From: Dryocosmus kuriphilus
Taxonomy: Eukaryota > Arthropoda > Insecta > Hymenoptera > Cynipidae
NCBI GenBank assembly: GCA_038277395.1
Contig: CM076190.1
Location: 128,432,197-128,496,196 of the forward strand
Direction of reading: 5' to 3'
Length of the DNA: 64,000 nt
In this document: positions 1 through 11,694 of the stretch, in pieces
How positions within the stretch are numbered: the stretch's first letter is position 1
Layout of the letters: each line of letters begins with the position of its first letter
Made by a program: the position numbers and the translations under genes
The notes under the pieces: model-generated
What the model was told of the DNA's origin: nothing
Database searches by the model: none
The model's input: the letters and a program-made list of their open reading frames with translations, nothing else

Positions 1-314
1 AACAATTTAATTGCAGTCTCACCTTTTGTATATCACAGTTATGTAAGTCTAGAGCAGCACATTACTTTCTAACACTTTCTTTTAATTAATGACGAACATA
101 CTCAGGTACTGTATAATTGCTTAATTTTTAAAAATAATGACTCAACGAGGAAACACAATCCATAAAAGCTTAAAGCATATTAAAATATTTAACATAATTA
201 AATACTATGCCAATAGTTTTCCGAATAAGTATATGTAAGTACAGTTATACAACTTTTTAAATACTTTAAAAAAATCATCTATTAAAAGTGTAGTTTTTTC
301 AAATCAGTAATTAT
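1..314. other. AT-rich non-coding stretch
   Basis: No recognisable gene or repeat here. It is AT-rich sequence upstream of the first LINE fragment, and may be 5' flank or a decayed 5' part of that LINE. Confidence 0.5.
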
Positions 315-2965
315 TTGTACTGTTTATTTAAACGAATCTGCCCTGCCGAGGACAAAGGCGAAGATACGAAAGATCTGTTTTACCAAACAATTGAACAAGT
401 TTTTCACAAGTTCACGACGTCTTATGCAAAATTAGTATTGGGAGATTTCACCGCGAAAATTGGAAAAGAACCGATGTATAGGCCTACAATAAAGTCAAAA
501 AGCTTGCATGACGTCAGTAATGATAATGGAACTACAGTAATAAACTTTGCAGCCTCAAAGAACCTCATTGTCAAAAGCACTTGTTTCAAGCATAAAAGCA
601 TACATAAGGCCACCTGGACATCATCAGATGGTAAAACCCACAATCAGATTGATTACGTTCTAATTGACAGAAGACGTCATACAAGCACTCTCGATGTAAG
701 ATCGTACAGGGGGCGGACTTAAATTCAGGCCACTTTCTCGTGATAGCGAAACTTAGATCTAGACAAGCGTTAGGTAAGAAAACTAGCCGCTCAGAGCCAG
801 GAGTTCCGTTTAATATAGATAAGTTGAAAACACCAGCAGAAACACTGCATTATCAAGTAGAGATCTCTAATAGTTTCGATGCTCTCCAAGAACAGAGAGA
901 CGATAACAATAATTTTGAGGAGGACCCGGAAACACTGGGGGACAGTATGAAAAAGGCGATCAAGACAGCCGCGGAACGTACTATAGGTCTAAAGAAAGCA
1001 ACCAAAAGCAAACCGTGTTTTGACGAAGAGTACAAACTTTGGTTTGATAAACGAAGGAAGGCCAAACTAATTAGTTAAGAAAATAAGTGCGATCAAACAC
1101 ATAAGAAATACCTCGAGATTAGTAGTGGTACAAGTAGGCTTTACAGACTCAAGAAAAGGGAGTGGGAAAATAATAGAATACATGTAATAGAAACGAATAA
1201 TAAACAAAATAACTTGCGTGAGATGTACAGGGGAATCAATCTTATAAGGACAGGCTTCCAAGGCAGTACGGAAGTAATGAGGGACGAGAATGGCAATCTA
1301 GCAGCCGATGCGACAGAGAGACTAAATTTGTGGAAAAACTATTTCAATAAACTATTGAATGTACGCGCAGCCCCGGTTAATGATAGTTTCGGTGAAATCC
1401 ACACTGCTGATCTACAAATTGATGAGCCTAATGATAAGGGAATTGAAATTGCCATAAAGAAGTTGAAAAATAACAAAGCCGAGGGCATCAACGATATACC
1501 GTCAGAACTGATAAAAAATGGGGGCTTACGCCTCAGAAGGCAAATATGTGAATTAATACCCGCCATTTGGAAAGCAGCGTATACTGGAGGAATCAAATGA
1601 CTCTATTATTATACCGATTTTTAAAAAAGGTGATAAAACGGACTGTAACAATTATCGGGGAATTTCAATTGTGCCTTCGTGCTATAAGATCCTGTCCAAT
1701 GTAATCTCAAGTAGACTAACCCCTTACGCTGAGGAAATCATTAGGGATTACCAGTGTGGATTTCGTCGAAGCCGTTCTACAAGCGATCAAATGTTTATAA
1801 TTAGACAACTGCTGGAAAAGAAATGGAAATTTAAGGAAGCAATACATCAGCTATTTATTGATTTCAAAAAAGCTTACAACATTATTATACGCGCATGAAT
1901 GTATTGGATTCTAGAGTTCTTGGGTGTTCCAAGGAAATTGATTAGACTTATCGAAATTTACTTAAGCGGCAGTAGGGGTAGAATACGCGTAAACGGATGT
2001 CTATCTGAAGAGTTCTTGATCCGCGATGGCCTGAAACAGGGCGATGCGCTGTCATGCATACTTTTCAACTTAGTTCTAAAATACGTGGTCAGGCAAGTAC
2101 AAACGAATTCGACCGGTGCTACGCTCAATGGGATAATACAAATTCTGGCGTATGCCGATGATCTCGACTTACTCGGGGATGATAAAGAAACGGTAGAAAA
2201 AAATGGGGAAATCTTTATCACAAAAAGCCAAGGAAATATGTTTAGAAGTTAGCGAATCGAAGACAAAATATTTGGTCGCCAGTACATCCGAACAAAAGAA
2301 TGAAGAGGGGGACCTGGTGGCCGGGAATATGAAATTCGAAAGGGTAAATGAGCTTAAATATCTCGGGACTATGATAACTAGCGAAAATAGCATTAAAACT
2401 GAAATCAACAGGTGGCTGCATGCTGGCAATGGGCGCTATTATGCAGCAAATACGCTACTAAAATCGTGATCGCTATCTAGCAAGATCAAAGTAAGAATTT
2501 ACAAAACCATAGTAATGCCGGTCGTCATGTACGGGTGCGAAACGTGGGCGCTGACGAAAAGAGAGGAGAACAGGTTTAGCGTATTCGAAAATAATGTACT
2601 GAGAAAAATTTATGGCCCAAAAAGGGACGAAGAGACCGGTGAATCGAGAAAACTGCATAATGATGAGCTGCATGCTCTTTACGGCTCAGCAAATATTAAT
2701 AGAGTAATGAAAGCGCGTAAAATTGGGATGGGCGGGACATGTAGCAAGAATAGGATACGAAAGAACAGTGGCACAAGTGTTGAGAGGGAAACCGATCAGA
2801 AAGAGGCCTCTAGGTAGACCGAGAAACAGATGGGAGAAAAACGTAAGGGATGATCTAAAAGAGATAGGATAGGATTACTTAAACTGGATGGAGGATGCAC
2901 AGGATAGAGATTCGTGGCGGATTCGTGTAGATGAGGCAATGAACTTTAAAGTACGAACTGCTGAA
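315..2965 (+). pseudogene. RTE-type non-LTR retrotransposon (endonuclease + reverse transcriptase), 5'-truncated and frameshifted
   Basis: Successive + strand reading segments cover one LINE protein. Positions 315-722 encode the C-terminal half of an apurinic-type endonuclease (LGDFTAKIGKE, then NQIDYVLIDRRR, the Asp/His-type catalytic region). Positions 740-1600 carry the linker. Positions 1600-2252 encode the reverse transcriptase: a YRGISI start, CGFRRSRSTSDQ, GLKQGDALS and the catalytic YADD at about 2150-2165. Positions 2515-2900 carry the C-terminal tail with YGCETWALT and LRKIYGP. The style matches insect RTE/CFDP2-like endonuclease-reverse transcriptases. The reading frame is broken at least five times, and the N-terminal part of the endonuclease is absent. 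The 3' end fades into AT-rich DNA at about 2965. It is a dead copy; RTE clade assignment is by motif recognition only. Confidence 0.85.
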
Positions 2966-3571
2966 CAATAATAGTAGCAATTATATAGGTATTTCATACT
3001 GAATTAATGAATAATTGTTATTATATCTTTTAGCACTCCAATTAAAAAAAAAAGGTATAATCACGTAGCTTTTCCTTTGTAACCATCTGAACGATCTGGA
3101 ATATAAGAAGATGACAATCCAAACACATATTTTAATGATAAAGTATTTTGTCTATATACTTTAAGAACAAAATATTCCACAACGCCGAAAACTAAAAACT
3201 TTTACAGAGGTTAAACGCTGGTATAAACTATAATCTGAATGAAGTTATCTGACAAGATTATTAACAAGTTTCGTAACAAAGTTGTTTTCATTACCAACAT
3301 AAGTAAAGCTCGTAATAATAATAAATATACTAATATTATATAAAACTACAGTTTATTATATACAGCTAATTAATAATTACCTCTCTTATGGCTAATAGCG
3401 CATAAACTTGATTGACATCCACCAGCATCACAATGCACGTACCGTACGAGCACAATGCACCGCAGCACCGGCACCGAACCTCACATAAATGCGTACGACT
3501 GGTATGGGACGGGACGAACTCAATGAACACCATCTTACCATAAATATATAATTGACTGGATGCTTAGTTTA
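2966..3571. other. AT-rich spacer, no gene seen
   Basis: AT-rich sequence between the LINE and mariner copy 1. A short GC-rich patch lies at 3425-3530. No coding, RNA or repeat signal recognised. Confidence 0.5.
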
Positions 3572-3573
3572 TA

Positions 3574-4540
3574 CGAGGAATGGCCAGAAAGTAAGTGTAC
3601 TCAATTTATCTAGGGTTCAAAAAAAATTTATTAAAACAAAAACATAGCTGATTACACTTGTACATATGTAAGTTATTTTTCGACATAGTCACCATCCCTC
3701 TCGATGCAAGTGGTGAGCCGCGATCAATTTTTTGATGCCTGCCTCGAAGAAGTCTCCCGCCAGCTCTTTCGCCCACTTCTCCACCTCCCCCTTCACCACC
3801 TCTTCCGTTGAGAACTTGCTTCCGCCCATGTGCACCTTCAGGGAAGTGAAGAGATGGAAATCTGAAGGGGCCAGGTCAGGGGAATATGGGGGGTGGTTCA
3901 AAACGTCCCGTCCAAAAGTGTCCAGGAGTTGCTTCGTGGCGTTGGCCGTGTGAGGTTTGGCATTGTCATGCAGCAGACAGACTCCCTTCGTCATCATGCC
4001 CATCCTTTTATTCTGAATCGCCCTTTTCAATTTTTTCAGCGTCTCACAGTATCTTGCCGCGTTGATGGTCTCCCCGTGAGGCAGATATTCAATCAAAATT
4101 ATGCCTTTATGGTCCCAAAACACGGATGCCATAATTTTTTTGGCTGAAATTGTGGTCACAATTGAAGGTCTTCCGCTCCTCTGATCGTCATACACGGAAG
4201 TACGGGCATTTTTAAATTCGCGACACCACTTGTACACACTCGTACGATTCATAGCTCCATTACCGTAAACAGTTTTCACCTTATTATAAATCTCAACTGG
4301 AGCTTTTCCCTTCACAGCGAGGTAGTGAATGACGGCGCGAATTTCACACATGGCGGGAGATACGATCGACATTTTTCGCGAGAGATGCTACTGCGTCAAT
4401 AGTTTTCAACACGCTAACCTCGGATTGGTCTCTTTTGGAAGGGGAGGGGTCAGGCTACGCAGCAGTGTTGCCAACATGTCGAAAAAGTATTCCCTACAGT
4501 TGTGAGAGTACCAGTACACTTACTTTCTGGACGTGCCTCG
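3574..4540 (-). mobile_element. mariner element, copy 1 (internally deleted), flanked by TA
   Basis: Ends are inverted repeats of the type CGAGGCACGTCCAGAAAGTA; the left copy (3574) has several substitutions, the right one (to 4540) matches mariner copy 2 exactly in its outer bases. A TA dinucleotide lies just outside each end (3572-3573 and 4541-4542), the usual Tc1/mariner target duplication. The element is 967 bp, against 1301 bp for copy 2, because an internal block of the transposase gene is missing. Confidence 0.9.
3689..4372 (-). CDS. mariner transposase, internally deleted but in frame (227 aa)
   Basis: An open frame from ATG (4372) to stop on the minus strand. Residues 1-70 are the mariner helix-turn-helix DNA-binding half (VYKWCREFKN, DDQRSGRPSIVT). 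The sequence then jumps straight to TISAKKIMASVFWD. Compared with copy 2, the stretch holding the TGDETW motif, which carries the first catalytic Asp, is absent. The second Asp (LLHDNAKPHTA) and third (YSPDLAPSDFHLF) are present, as in DD34D mariners. The protein should bind ends but not catalyse transposition. The join is in frame and no stop codon is present, which is unusual for decay by chance. Host function is not implied. Confidence 0.85.
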   Translation of the reverse strand: MSIVSPAMCEIRAVIHYLAVKGKAPVEIYNKVKTVYGNGAMNRTSVYKWCREFKNARTSVYDDQRSGRPSIVTTISAKKIMASVFWDHKGIILIEYLPHGETINAARYCETLKKLKRAIQNKRMGMMTKGVCLLHDNAKPHTANATKQLLDTFGRDVLNHPPYSPDLAPSDFHLFTSLKVHMGGSKFSTEEVVKGEVEKWAKELAGDFFEAGIKKLIAAHHLHREGW

Positions 4541-4542
4541 TA

Positions 4543-5089
4543 TTTAAAATATGTTTTCTAATCTTTTCACATTACAAAATCGTTCTAGTTCAACGAATAA
4601 ATTAAATTTTCTTATTTAATAGAATAAATTCTTAAATTCTCATAAATTCTCAGAGAATTTATTTCTCGGTTATATTCTCGGTAATATTCTCGTTCTTGTT
4701 ACCGTTCTCCAAGTAATATAACCGACTCAGAACTCTAATTAGACCTCAAATTTCGCCTGGGGTCAGCTGAACCCCATATGACCACAACGGTTAAGGAATG
4801 CTGCTTTAGTTCGCTTTGACAGAGTGGTTATGATGATGTGTCCATTTTTTGTTTGTTTAAGGAGATGAGTCAAAAAATCTTTCTGAGTGTAATCGTATTT
4901 TGTTAAAATGATACTGCTCTAGCTTCATTCACACTTTGCAGCTAAGGCAGTCCCTAGATATCACAAACAAATTCATCGATAACTGCAAATATACTACGTG
5001 ACTGTTCGTTATCAAAAATATTCTTGAAAGCGTTGATATACTTTTTTTTTCTTTACTAGCAACCGATATGGGCGCAGTTTTGCTTTTCG
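4543..5089. other. AT-rich spacer with short ATTCTC-rich patch
   Basis: Contains several ATTCTC/TATTCTCGG near-repeats at 4620-4710 and an imperfect palindrome around GGGGTCAGCTGAACCCC at about 4759-4775. No gene recognised. Confidence 0.4.
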
Positions 5090-6434
5090 ATCAAATCTAT
5101 GATTACATTCGCACCCTGCAATTAATATACAAGTTATTATGGAAATAATCTTGATCGTAAACACTAAACATACTATATAATGCTTCAGTCAATGCTTTAC
5201 CTGTAAAATCATGAAAACCTGCTAACTCGACGCCCAAGTTTTCACCTAAAACTTCATACAGTTTGCTGACATCAATAAATCTGGATGATTTCCTACTCCG
5301 AATTTCATGATGATTTTGACATTTTCATTGATCTTGTTTTTGTTCGCCAGCATTATTAAAAGTATATCAGTATCTGAGCATACAATAATTACATTTATAG
5401 CGGCGTCTACTTTACAGGCATGGTAAAAAATTCTCGTGATAGCTTCCTCGTATGCCGGATATGATAAGCTATTATCTATTGCTCTTTCGACGTGTTGATC
5501 TACCACCTCATATTTATAACATTAACCTTAACTGAAAGAAATTTGTTTATTGCGAATAAGTTTAGCCATGTGGTCATTAGTCTAGTAATCTATAAAAAAT
5601 TTATTAAAGACACTTTAAAATTGACATTTTGAATTCAGATGGACGCAGTTGATCAGGACCACGAATGCAAAAATGATTACGACGCAATTCTCTTTTCATG
5701 TTCATGATCTTTGATATGATGGAATTTGTATAAATCGATAAATATTATTACGGTCGAAGCGTTGTTACGAAGTAACATTTGAAGAAATTTTTTAGAAATA
5801 TTTCCGAAATTAGCTGGTAATTCCTTCATCAACTTACGTATAAAACGTCCATCAAAAATAACAAAATCGATATTTCGGGGCATAATACCATCTACTTCTT
5901 TCTCTAATGTTTTCAACAGTGCAGATTTGTCAGTCTTACACATGCTTCCATCTATATGACACGTGGGCTTTGGTACAGGGGTCAGTGGGTATGAAAAGAC
6001 TTTTTGAATGTCTAGAGCTGTTTCAAGAGAAATGCGTAATAAGTGACCAAATAAATCTCGCTGCATACGTGCTTCAACTACATTTCCTTTGATATTTTTT
6101 TTTTCAATGCATGAGTAAACGTATAAATTTTATTCTTGCGCATGGGTTTCCCAAATCTCTCTGCATCGGTACTATATTCAAATATACATTGTTTACGTTA
6201 ATCATTCCATAATTTATTAATGTTAAGCAAAAAGTTTCCAATATGTTGTGGTACGAATTGTCCTGCAGAAATGTTGAATACACTATTTTTCACAACGGTT
6301 TCGGAGAAAGGATTGATAATCATTTTAATACCATTAATTAGCTTCTGAATTTGCGACGTTCTCAATTTTGTGCGACACTTGCTTGAATCTACAGTAACGT
6401 CTAGAGTTTTCCTAAGCTTTGAAACTTCTAGCAC
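5090..6434 (-). pseudogene. Degenerate arthropod-type gene with SDTD nuclease-like motif
   Basis: Three minus-strand segments (6434-6198, 6066-5677, 5506-5246) and further readable sequence to about 5090 form one broken protein. The middle part has RDLFGHLL, YPLTPVPKPTCHIDG and FVIFDGRFIRKL. The last part has an EEAITRIFYHACKVDA stretch followed by IIVCSDTDILLIML, and then GFHDFTG. I recognise this order from uncharacterised, multi-copy arthropod and other invertebrate proteins. The EA(D)xR...SDTDxLxxxL pattern resembles the acidic motifs of FEN1/XPG-type (PIN fold) nucleases, but that is inference. Stops and frameshifts separate the segments, so it is a pseudogene. It may derive from a mobile element cargo gene; no boundaries are seen. 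Confidence 0.6.
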
Positions 6435-6537
6435 AAAAGCAAATAAAGTCTCTCAGCTGATGCGATAAACACAAAGCGATGCCGCTACCGATTCGCCTGT
6501 ATGCGCACACAGATATCGATGTTTACTGGACCAGATG

Positions 6538-6785
6538 AAAAACTTTCCATCACTGAACTGTCTGCTGAATGTTTTTTTTTTTCATATAGTCTATAAATTA
6601 TCATATAACTTCATTTGACCCTTGCTAAAATAACTTTTAAGAAAGTTTTTTTACACATTCACAAGGTCAACTGAAAGACTTTTCAGTGATGAACCGCCAG
6701 CTGAATGCTTTTTTTTGTTGTGTATACAATACAAACTAACATATACTTTCATTTGACCTCATGTAAAATGACTAGATTTTGAAAA
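6538..6785. repeat. Imperfect tandem duplication, unit about 143 bp
   Basis: Two diverged units (about 6538-6645 and 6680-6782) share the order: AA(A)GACTTTtCA, a GCTGAATG box, a poly-T run, CATATA(A)CTTCATTTGACC and a GTAAAATGAC-like end. They may be the residue of a larger element; no coding content. Confidence 0.5.
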
Positions 6786-6880
6786 ATATTCTACATATGG
6801 GCTCCGCTATTGATATATCCGGCGCAACCTTACCAGCTGACGGTGATATTGTTTACTATTAAGGTAAGACCTATCACATA

Positions 6881-8146
6881 CAGTCTGTTCCACAAGAAAG
6901 AATACGCGTTTTCTCGAAAAGTTTTAAAGATTTTTGTTCGTTTCTTTCTTGGCCTGACTGCACGTTTTAAGGGCAAGAGCGAAACTGCCGATTTGGTTCA
7001 GTCTCATTCGAAGTGTCGGATAGTGAACAAGTTTGCGCAATGAGTGCAGTATACGCTAAACGGTTCGAAGCTGTGTTTTTGTGCAGCAATGCACACGGAC
7101 AAAAACTTTCATACTCAGCTGTTGCTAAAGTGCTTAGAAAGTCTAAGTACTTCGTACAAAAGTGGGTGGAGCGGTATAGGGACAAAAAAGCTGTTGACGA
7201 TCTTCCAGGAAAAGGAGAAACGCGAGCAACGTCCAGCAAGGAGGATAAGGGGATCATCGCACTATTCGAGCGCAACTCCACTCTACGGCTGCGCGAAGCC
7301 AAGTCTAAGCTAGCGGAGAAGGGATTAGACGTTGGTATAAACACCATAAGACGCAGATTAGCTAAAGCAAACATGCAGTACCGTAGCACGAGGCAGAAAC
7401 CCCTGCTCTCAGAAGTGCACATGCAAAAACGGCTGTCATGGGCTATGGAAAATAATGATCGCGATTGGTCAAATGTGATTTTTTCCGACGAAGCATCCTT
7501 TTGGGCATGGGTTCCAATAAAACGTGCCTGGTCAGGCAAAGGTGAGCGGTTCCTCCAGCGAACTGTTAAACACCTAGTAAAGATCCATGTTTGGGGATGC
7601 TTCTCACAGCGCGGTTTTGGCTGTTTAGAGCTGTTCACTAAGAACCTGAACGCGGAAAAAATGGTCAAAATCTACAAGCATGGTCTTCTGAGGTCTGCAG
7701 AAAAGATGTTTGGAGCCAATAATGAGGTTTAGATCCTTCAAGAGGACAACGATCCTAAACATTGCAGTCGCCTCTGCAAGAACTGGAAAGCTGAAAATGG
7801 CGTCGTCACCTTGGCCTGGCCTTCACAATCTCCTGATGCCAATCCGATTGAAAATGTGTGGAGTGTCGTTAAGAGAAAACTTGCATGAAGCGTGTATTCA
7901 CCCTCAAGCAGCTCTCTCGATGAATTAGAGAGGTGTGGCGCTCTCTATCTTTAGAATATGCTGAAAAATTAGTCGAGAGCATGCGCAGAAGATGCCAAGC
8001 CATTATCGAGAATAATGGCGATTCGACCATTTATTAAGGTAAGTCATCCCTAATTTTTAAAGCGTTTTTTCATGCCAAAAAAGAAAAATAAAGTTTTCTT
8101 TAAAAATTTTCGAGAAAACGCGTATTCTTTCTTGTGGAACAGACCG
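6881..8146 (+). mobile_element. Tc1-like DNA transposon flanked by TA
   Basis: Terminal inverted repeats of about 40 bp start CAGTCTGTTCCACAAGAAAG on the left and CGGTCTGTTCCACAAGAAAG on the right (read inward). TA lies directly outside both ends (6879-6880 and 8147-8148). The 1266-bp length and single transposase gene fit Tc1-like elements. It lies directly beside the decayed VRDL-family copy at 8150-9110. Confidence 0.9.
7013..8035 (+). pseudogene. Tc1-like transposase, inactivated
   Basis: Reads continuously from 7013 to the stop at 7732 and then, in the same frame, to about 7886 after a single in-frame TAG. The N-terminal half holds the paired helix-turn-helix region (SYSAVAKVLRKSKYFVQKWV; VGINTIRRRLAKANMQYR). 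The first catalytic Asp lies in FSDEASFWAW, the second in EDNDPKH (just after the TAG), and the Glu in NPIENVW, a D,D,E triad of Tc1 type. A second break near 7886 shifts the frame for the last 50 residues, ending about 8035. At least two lesions mean it is not functional. Confidence 0.85.
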
Positions 8147-8149
8147 TAT

Positions 8150-9110
8150 ATGAAATATAGCTTTAATAAAATGACTCTTTGAAAAGTACAGCTGGTTTCC
8201 GGTCTATTATAAATGCCTGGCCTCAGCTCACCATTGGTGTCATGACAATATAACAATGAAGGCTCCTGTGTTTCTAAAAAGAAATTTCTGAAATTCTTCT
8301 CTCTATATTTATAATACTGCGCCTTCATTTCTTCTGACAACAATTTTTTTTGTTTTAACACTAGTTCAAGGTATTTTGCTCTGTCCTTGGGTAATCTTAA
8401 ATCTCTTACAAGATTACTCAATTCTTCTTGAGTAAAAATTTTGGGAAATGTCTTACGTTCATTATATGGTATGAAATCGCCATCATGAGAGCTTATTTCT
8501 CTCGGAGTTCGGAACTATCGGTATTCGCTAGATTTTCCACTGAACAAATTGAACCTACTATTTCAACTTCTATGCTATCGCTAATCGTGCACGAACTTTA
8601 TATCGTGTCATCATAAATGCTCGCATCATCATTCTCGAACGATTTAGTGTGTCTCGTTACTGTTGCAACATTGTTATAAGAAATTATTTTCTTACCCTTC
8701 TTAGTAACCCCTGTCAAGTCATTCATACAGAAATGGAAATTATTTTTAAGTTAAAGGTTTTTCCCACAAAGTATCATAGGTTTCGTGAATTTCAGGTTTT
8801 TACTATCGCGACTGATATCCCAAAGAGTCAACATTATATGGCAACTAGAACATATTTTGTGTGAAATCGATTTCTCATTTTGATCAATAACATCGAGACC
8901 TAAACATTCTTTATATATTTTACGAACCTTTTCAGAAATGAGTTTATGATCGCTCGGAACCTGGTATTTACTACAAAAATATCAGTATATATCAGGGCTT
9001 TTATCGCAACGAAATTTAGAAGTGCTATCTCGAGTATTAGTTCGAGTTAAAAAGGTTTGATTTTTTAGAAGCTCTGTACATTTTTGAGTATTTTTATTTT
9101 CAGTTTCCAT
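8150..9110 (-). pseudogene. VRDL-family gene, copy 1 (decayed)
   Basis: Minus-strand reading from about 9110 gives a decayed N-terminal domain (SKYQVPSDHKLISEKVRKIY, ISHKICSSC) and, at 8421-8200, SNLVRDLRLPKDRAKYLELV followed by YREKNFRNFF and EPSLLYCHD. Both parts match VRDL copies 2 and 3 (33471-35035 and 43300-45086) segment by segment, but with several stops and a lost middle. The 3' end abuts the Tc1-like element at 8148. The family is described under copy 2. Confidence 0.75.
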
Positions 9111-9119
9111 ATTTGTGAA

Positions 9120-9390
9120 GAAGAATCGCGCGCGCTGTGATTCCTGCAACTATCGCAGGTGAGACTGCCGTCTTGAGGGTGTTAACTCTCATACCTCCCC
9201 GGGCCTAAGTATGAGGGCTTTCCAGCTTTGCCGAGGACAACGGAAACTTGTCGTCGGACACACTACGGCTTCATTTTCATATCCTAAAGTCACCCTGCAG
9301 AGCAGCGCGCCTTCGCTGGTTTTGTTACCTCAACAACTTGAAGAGCGAATCATTTTACACATCCCCTGTCGGGACAGTTTTAATTATCTT
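9120..9390 (-). promoter_or_regulatory. Conserved hairpin leader, copy 1
   Basis: A segment of about 270 bp shared with the sequences upstream of VRDL copies 2 (33172-33465) and 3 (45105-45400), at the same position relative to the gene. It contains a 9-bp inverted repeat, CTCTCATAC (9186-9194) and GTATGAGGG (9209-9217), with one change from perfect, then TCGTCGGACACACTACGGC and the GCAGCGCGCC block. It is probably the 5' leader or promoter region of the family. RNA type not recognised. Confidence 0.65.
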
Positions 9391-9474
9391 TATCTTTTGT
9401 CGAGGATTTTATTGAAATGGTTTGATCAGTAGGTGACTTAGTAAAATTAAACCATATGTTGTTGGAAAGAGCAG

Positions 9475-10440
9475 ATACCGAATTTAGATTTACCGATCGT
9501 ATTAACACGAAAGCACCCTTTTTCCAAAGATTTTCGTCACCACGTCTTAAGCATCAGCATCAAAATTGGTTAGTTCAATGTTTCTAAGTTATTTTTTGAG
9601 GGCAGGGATGCACGGTGATCTGATGGAGTATAACCGAGCACTTTATTGTGATTCAGCAAACTCAAGATCAAGAGGAAACCCTTGTTCCCGAATATTGCAT
9701 TCATCACGAGTAATGGTTCAATCACAAAATGGGTTATTTTAGTATTTTAAATCTTTTTTTGAGTCTACAGACGAACAATCAACTCATGGCCATAAATGTA
9801 CACCAGATTCGAATTCAGCGATCCCCAAAATATGAAGATACTCTTTTTTCTGAAGGATTCATTCACCAAACCGATTTTTAGCTATTTTTTGAGGTTGGAG
9901 ACGAACTGAGACCTGATGAGCTCCAACCCACCCCAGATTCCGTTTCAGCGTCCCCAAAGATCTGTATGTATGGTGGTCTGGTTCACCACACGTGACACTT
10001 TTTTTTGAATCTGAATTTGAATGAATCTATTGTTTGTTTTTTCAGCTCCAGATTGCTCAAATTTCAATTTAAGCGTTATTAACTTCACAAATAAGAAGAA
10101 TTAAGAATTGCATAGAACCACAAAAAAATTTGTTAATTGTACCGGGACGAAAAATAGGTTTCTGCTATCGACTTTTTGTTCCTGAATCCGAATCCGAAAT
10201 CTTTCCATTATTTAAAAGTTTCTGAAACAATTAAAAGGAAACGTTTTTACACTCCCATTCTTTATGATAGGAGGAATGAGACTCATGAGAAACGGGACCT
10301 ATTCAGATGGCCGTGAAATTTGAATTTCCATATTCTTATAATTTTTTATGGAAGGTATTAGATTCATGTGAAAATGGAACTATTTAATTTTCATCAATTT
10401 TCGTTAAAGTCGAAGGAACCTTAACAAAAAGAATAATTTT
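9475..10440. repeat. Dispersed repeat block of GACCTGATGG / TTCAGCGACC type, copy 1
   Basis: About 950 bp that recur, diverged but in the same order, at 46500-47465. Inside are several degenerate units with the signature ACCTGATGGAGT ... CCAGATTCG ... TCAGCGAYCCC. This is a diverged form of the tandem GACCTTGACCCTGACC units seen at 32522-32910, 35033-35283 and 45890-46477. It lies directly upstream, on the minus strand, of the copy 1 leader. Confidence 0.7.
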
Positions 10441-10559
10441 GCAAAGAATAAAATAGAACAAAAAGAATAACAATTACCAAGTTACAGATCCTTAATGCTT
10501 TAATCTTAATTTTAAAGGATCGATGCACAAATGTAAGGGATATACAAACACCGAGAGCG

Positions 10560-11420
10560 AAGCGAGGCGCCCGCAGTGGGGCAAACTTATGTCTTCAATG
10601 TACTAAAGTTGACATTTGCTTGTTGGAAAATGTCGACTATAAGAGTTTAAATATTTTAAACAAAAAGGGTGATTTCTGCCCTCGATATAGGGGCCGTTCA
10701 TTTCCTAAAGTTGCAATTTACTTATTACTAAAAAGAATCCACTTTAAAAATTCATTGATTTTAGACGTCAAAGGTACTTCCTACCCTTAATGTAGGTTCG
10801 TTGATTTCTTTTATGACACGGGTTCTTTTCTAAAGTCATTTGGGGATGTTTTCGTTTGTTTTCCATGTTCTAAAGGTGCCACTTACTTATTAAAAAGGCT
10901 CGACTTCAGGACTCGATCAATTTTACATAACAATAGTGATTTGCACCCTTGATATAGGTGCCGTTGATTTTTCTCCCGATACCGAGTTCCTTCCGAAGTT
11001 ATTTGAAGAACTTTATCTTTGTTTTCCGTGTCCTAAAGTTGCCATTTACTTATTGAGAAGGCTGGGCTTTAAGACTTGATGGAATTGTAGATTAAAAGGG
11101 TCATTTCTACCCCCGATGTAGGGGTTTAATTTTTTTCCTGACACTGGATCCCTTCTAAAGTCGTTTGCAGAAGTTTATGTTTGTCTCCTTTGTCATAAAG
11201 TTGCCACTTACTTGTTGAAAAGTGTCGACTTCAAAACTTGACCACTTTTAGACATCAATTGTGACTTCCATCCTAGATGCATGTATCCTTAACTCTTTCC
11301 TGACATGGAAAACAAAGACTAACCTCTCCGAATGATTCAAGAAGGGCGACAAGGTCAGGAAAAACATAACGACCTCTACATCGAGACTAGAAACCATGCT
11401 TGCTGTCTAAAATTGGTCAT
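10560..11420. repeat. Satellite-like array, unit about 190 bp, with an inverted tail
   Basis: About four diverged forward units at 10660-11290, each with GATTTCTrCCCTCGATATAGG, TTTCCTGACACCGG, CTAAAGTCATTTGG, CTAAAGTTGCCACTTACTTATT and a GACTTCAGGACTTGATCAATTT box. From about 11300 to 11420 the same boxes appear in reverse complement. The same family recurs at 23290-24200. Confidence 0.7.
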
Positions 11421-11429
11421 GCCCTGGCA

Positions 11430-11648
11430 TCGATCCAGTTGATCCTTGTGATCCACTGAGAGCTAGACTTCTCGTTGACATTTAACCTCAACTTCACCGA
11501 GGGGATACTTAGTCTTAGCCGCTTGTTCTTCGTTCAAAAAGGTTAGGTGGACTTCCAAACACATGTACAGTTTGTTTGTAGATTGATTTTGCTGTCATAG
11601 AGCGATTGTTTGGCTTTTTGTAATAAGTCGATGGCTTCGCAGCTCGAT
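11430..11648. repeat. Block of about 215 bp repeated at 24212-24445
   Basis: Starts CCTGGCATCGATCCAGTTGA and holds TTAGTCTTAGCCGCTTG and AGATTGATTTTGCTGTCATA. A diverged direct copy follows the second array at 24212-24445. The order array then block is the same at both loci, so they are two copies of one larger repeat. Confidence 0.7.
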
Positions 11649-11694
11649 ATAGGAGTCCTGATTTCCTAAAGTTGCAATTTACTTATTTAAAAAG

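Noticed and set aside
6967..7668. 233-aa minus-strand frame
   Set aside because: It is antisense to the well-supported Tc1-like transposase.
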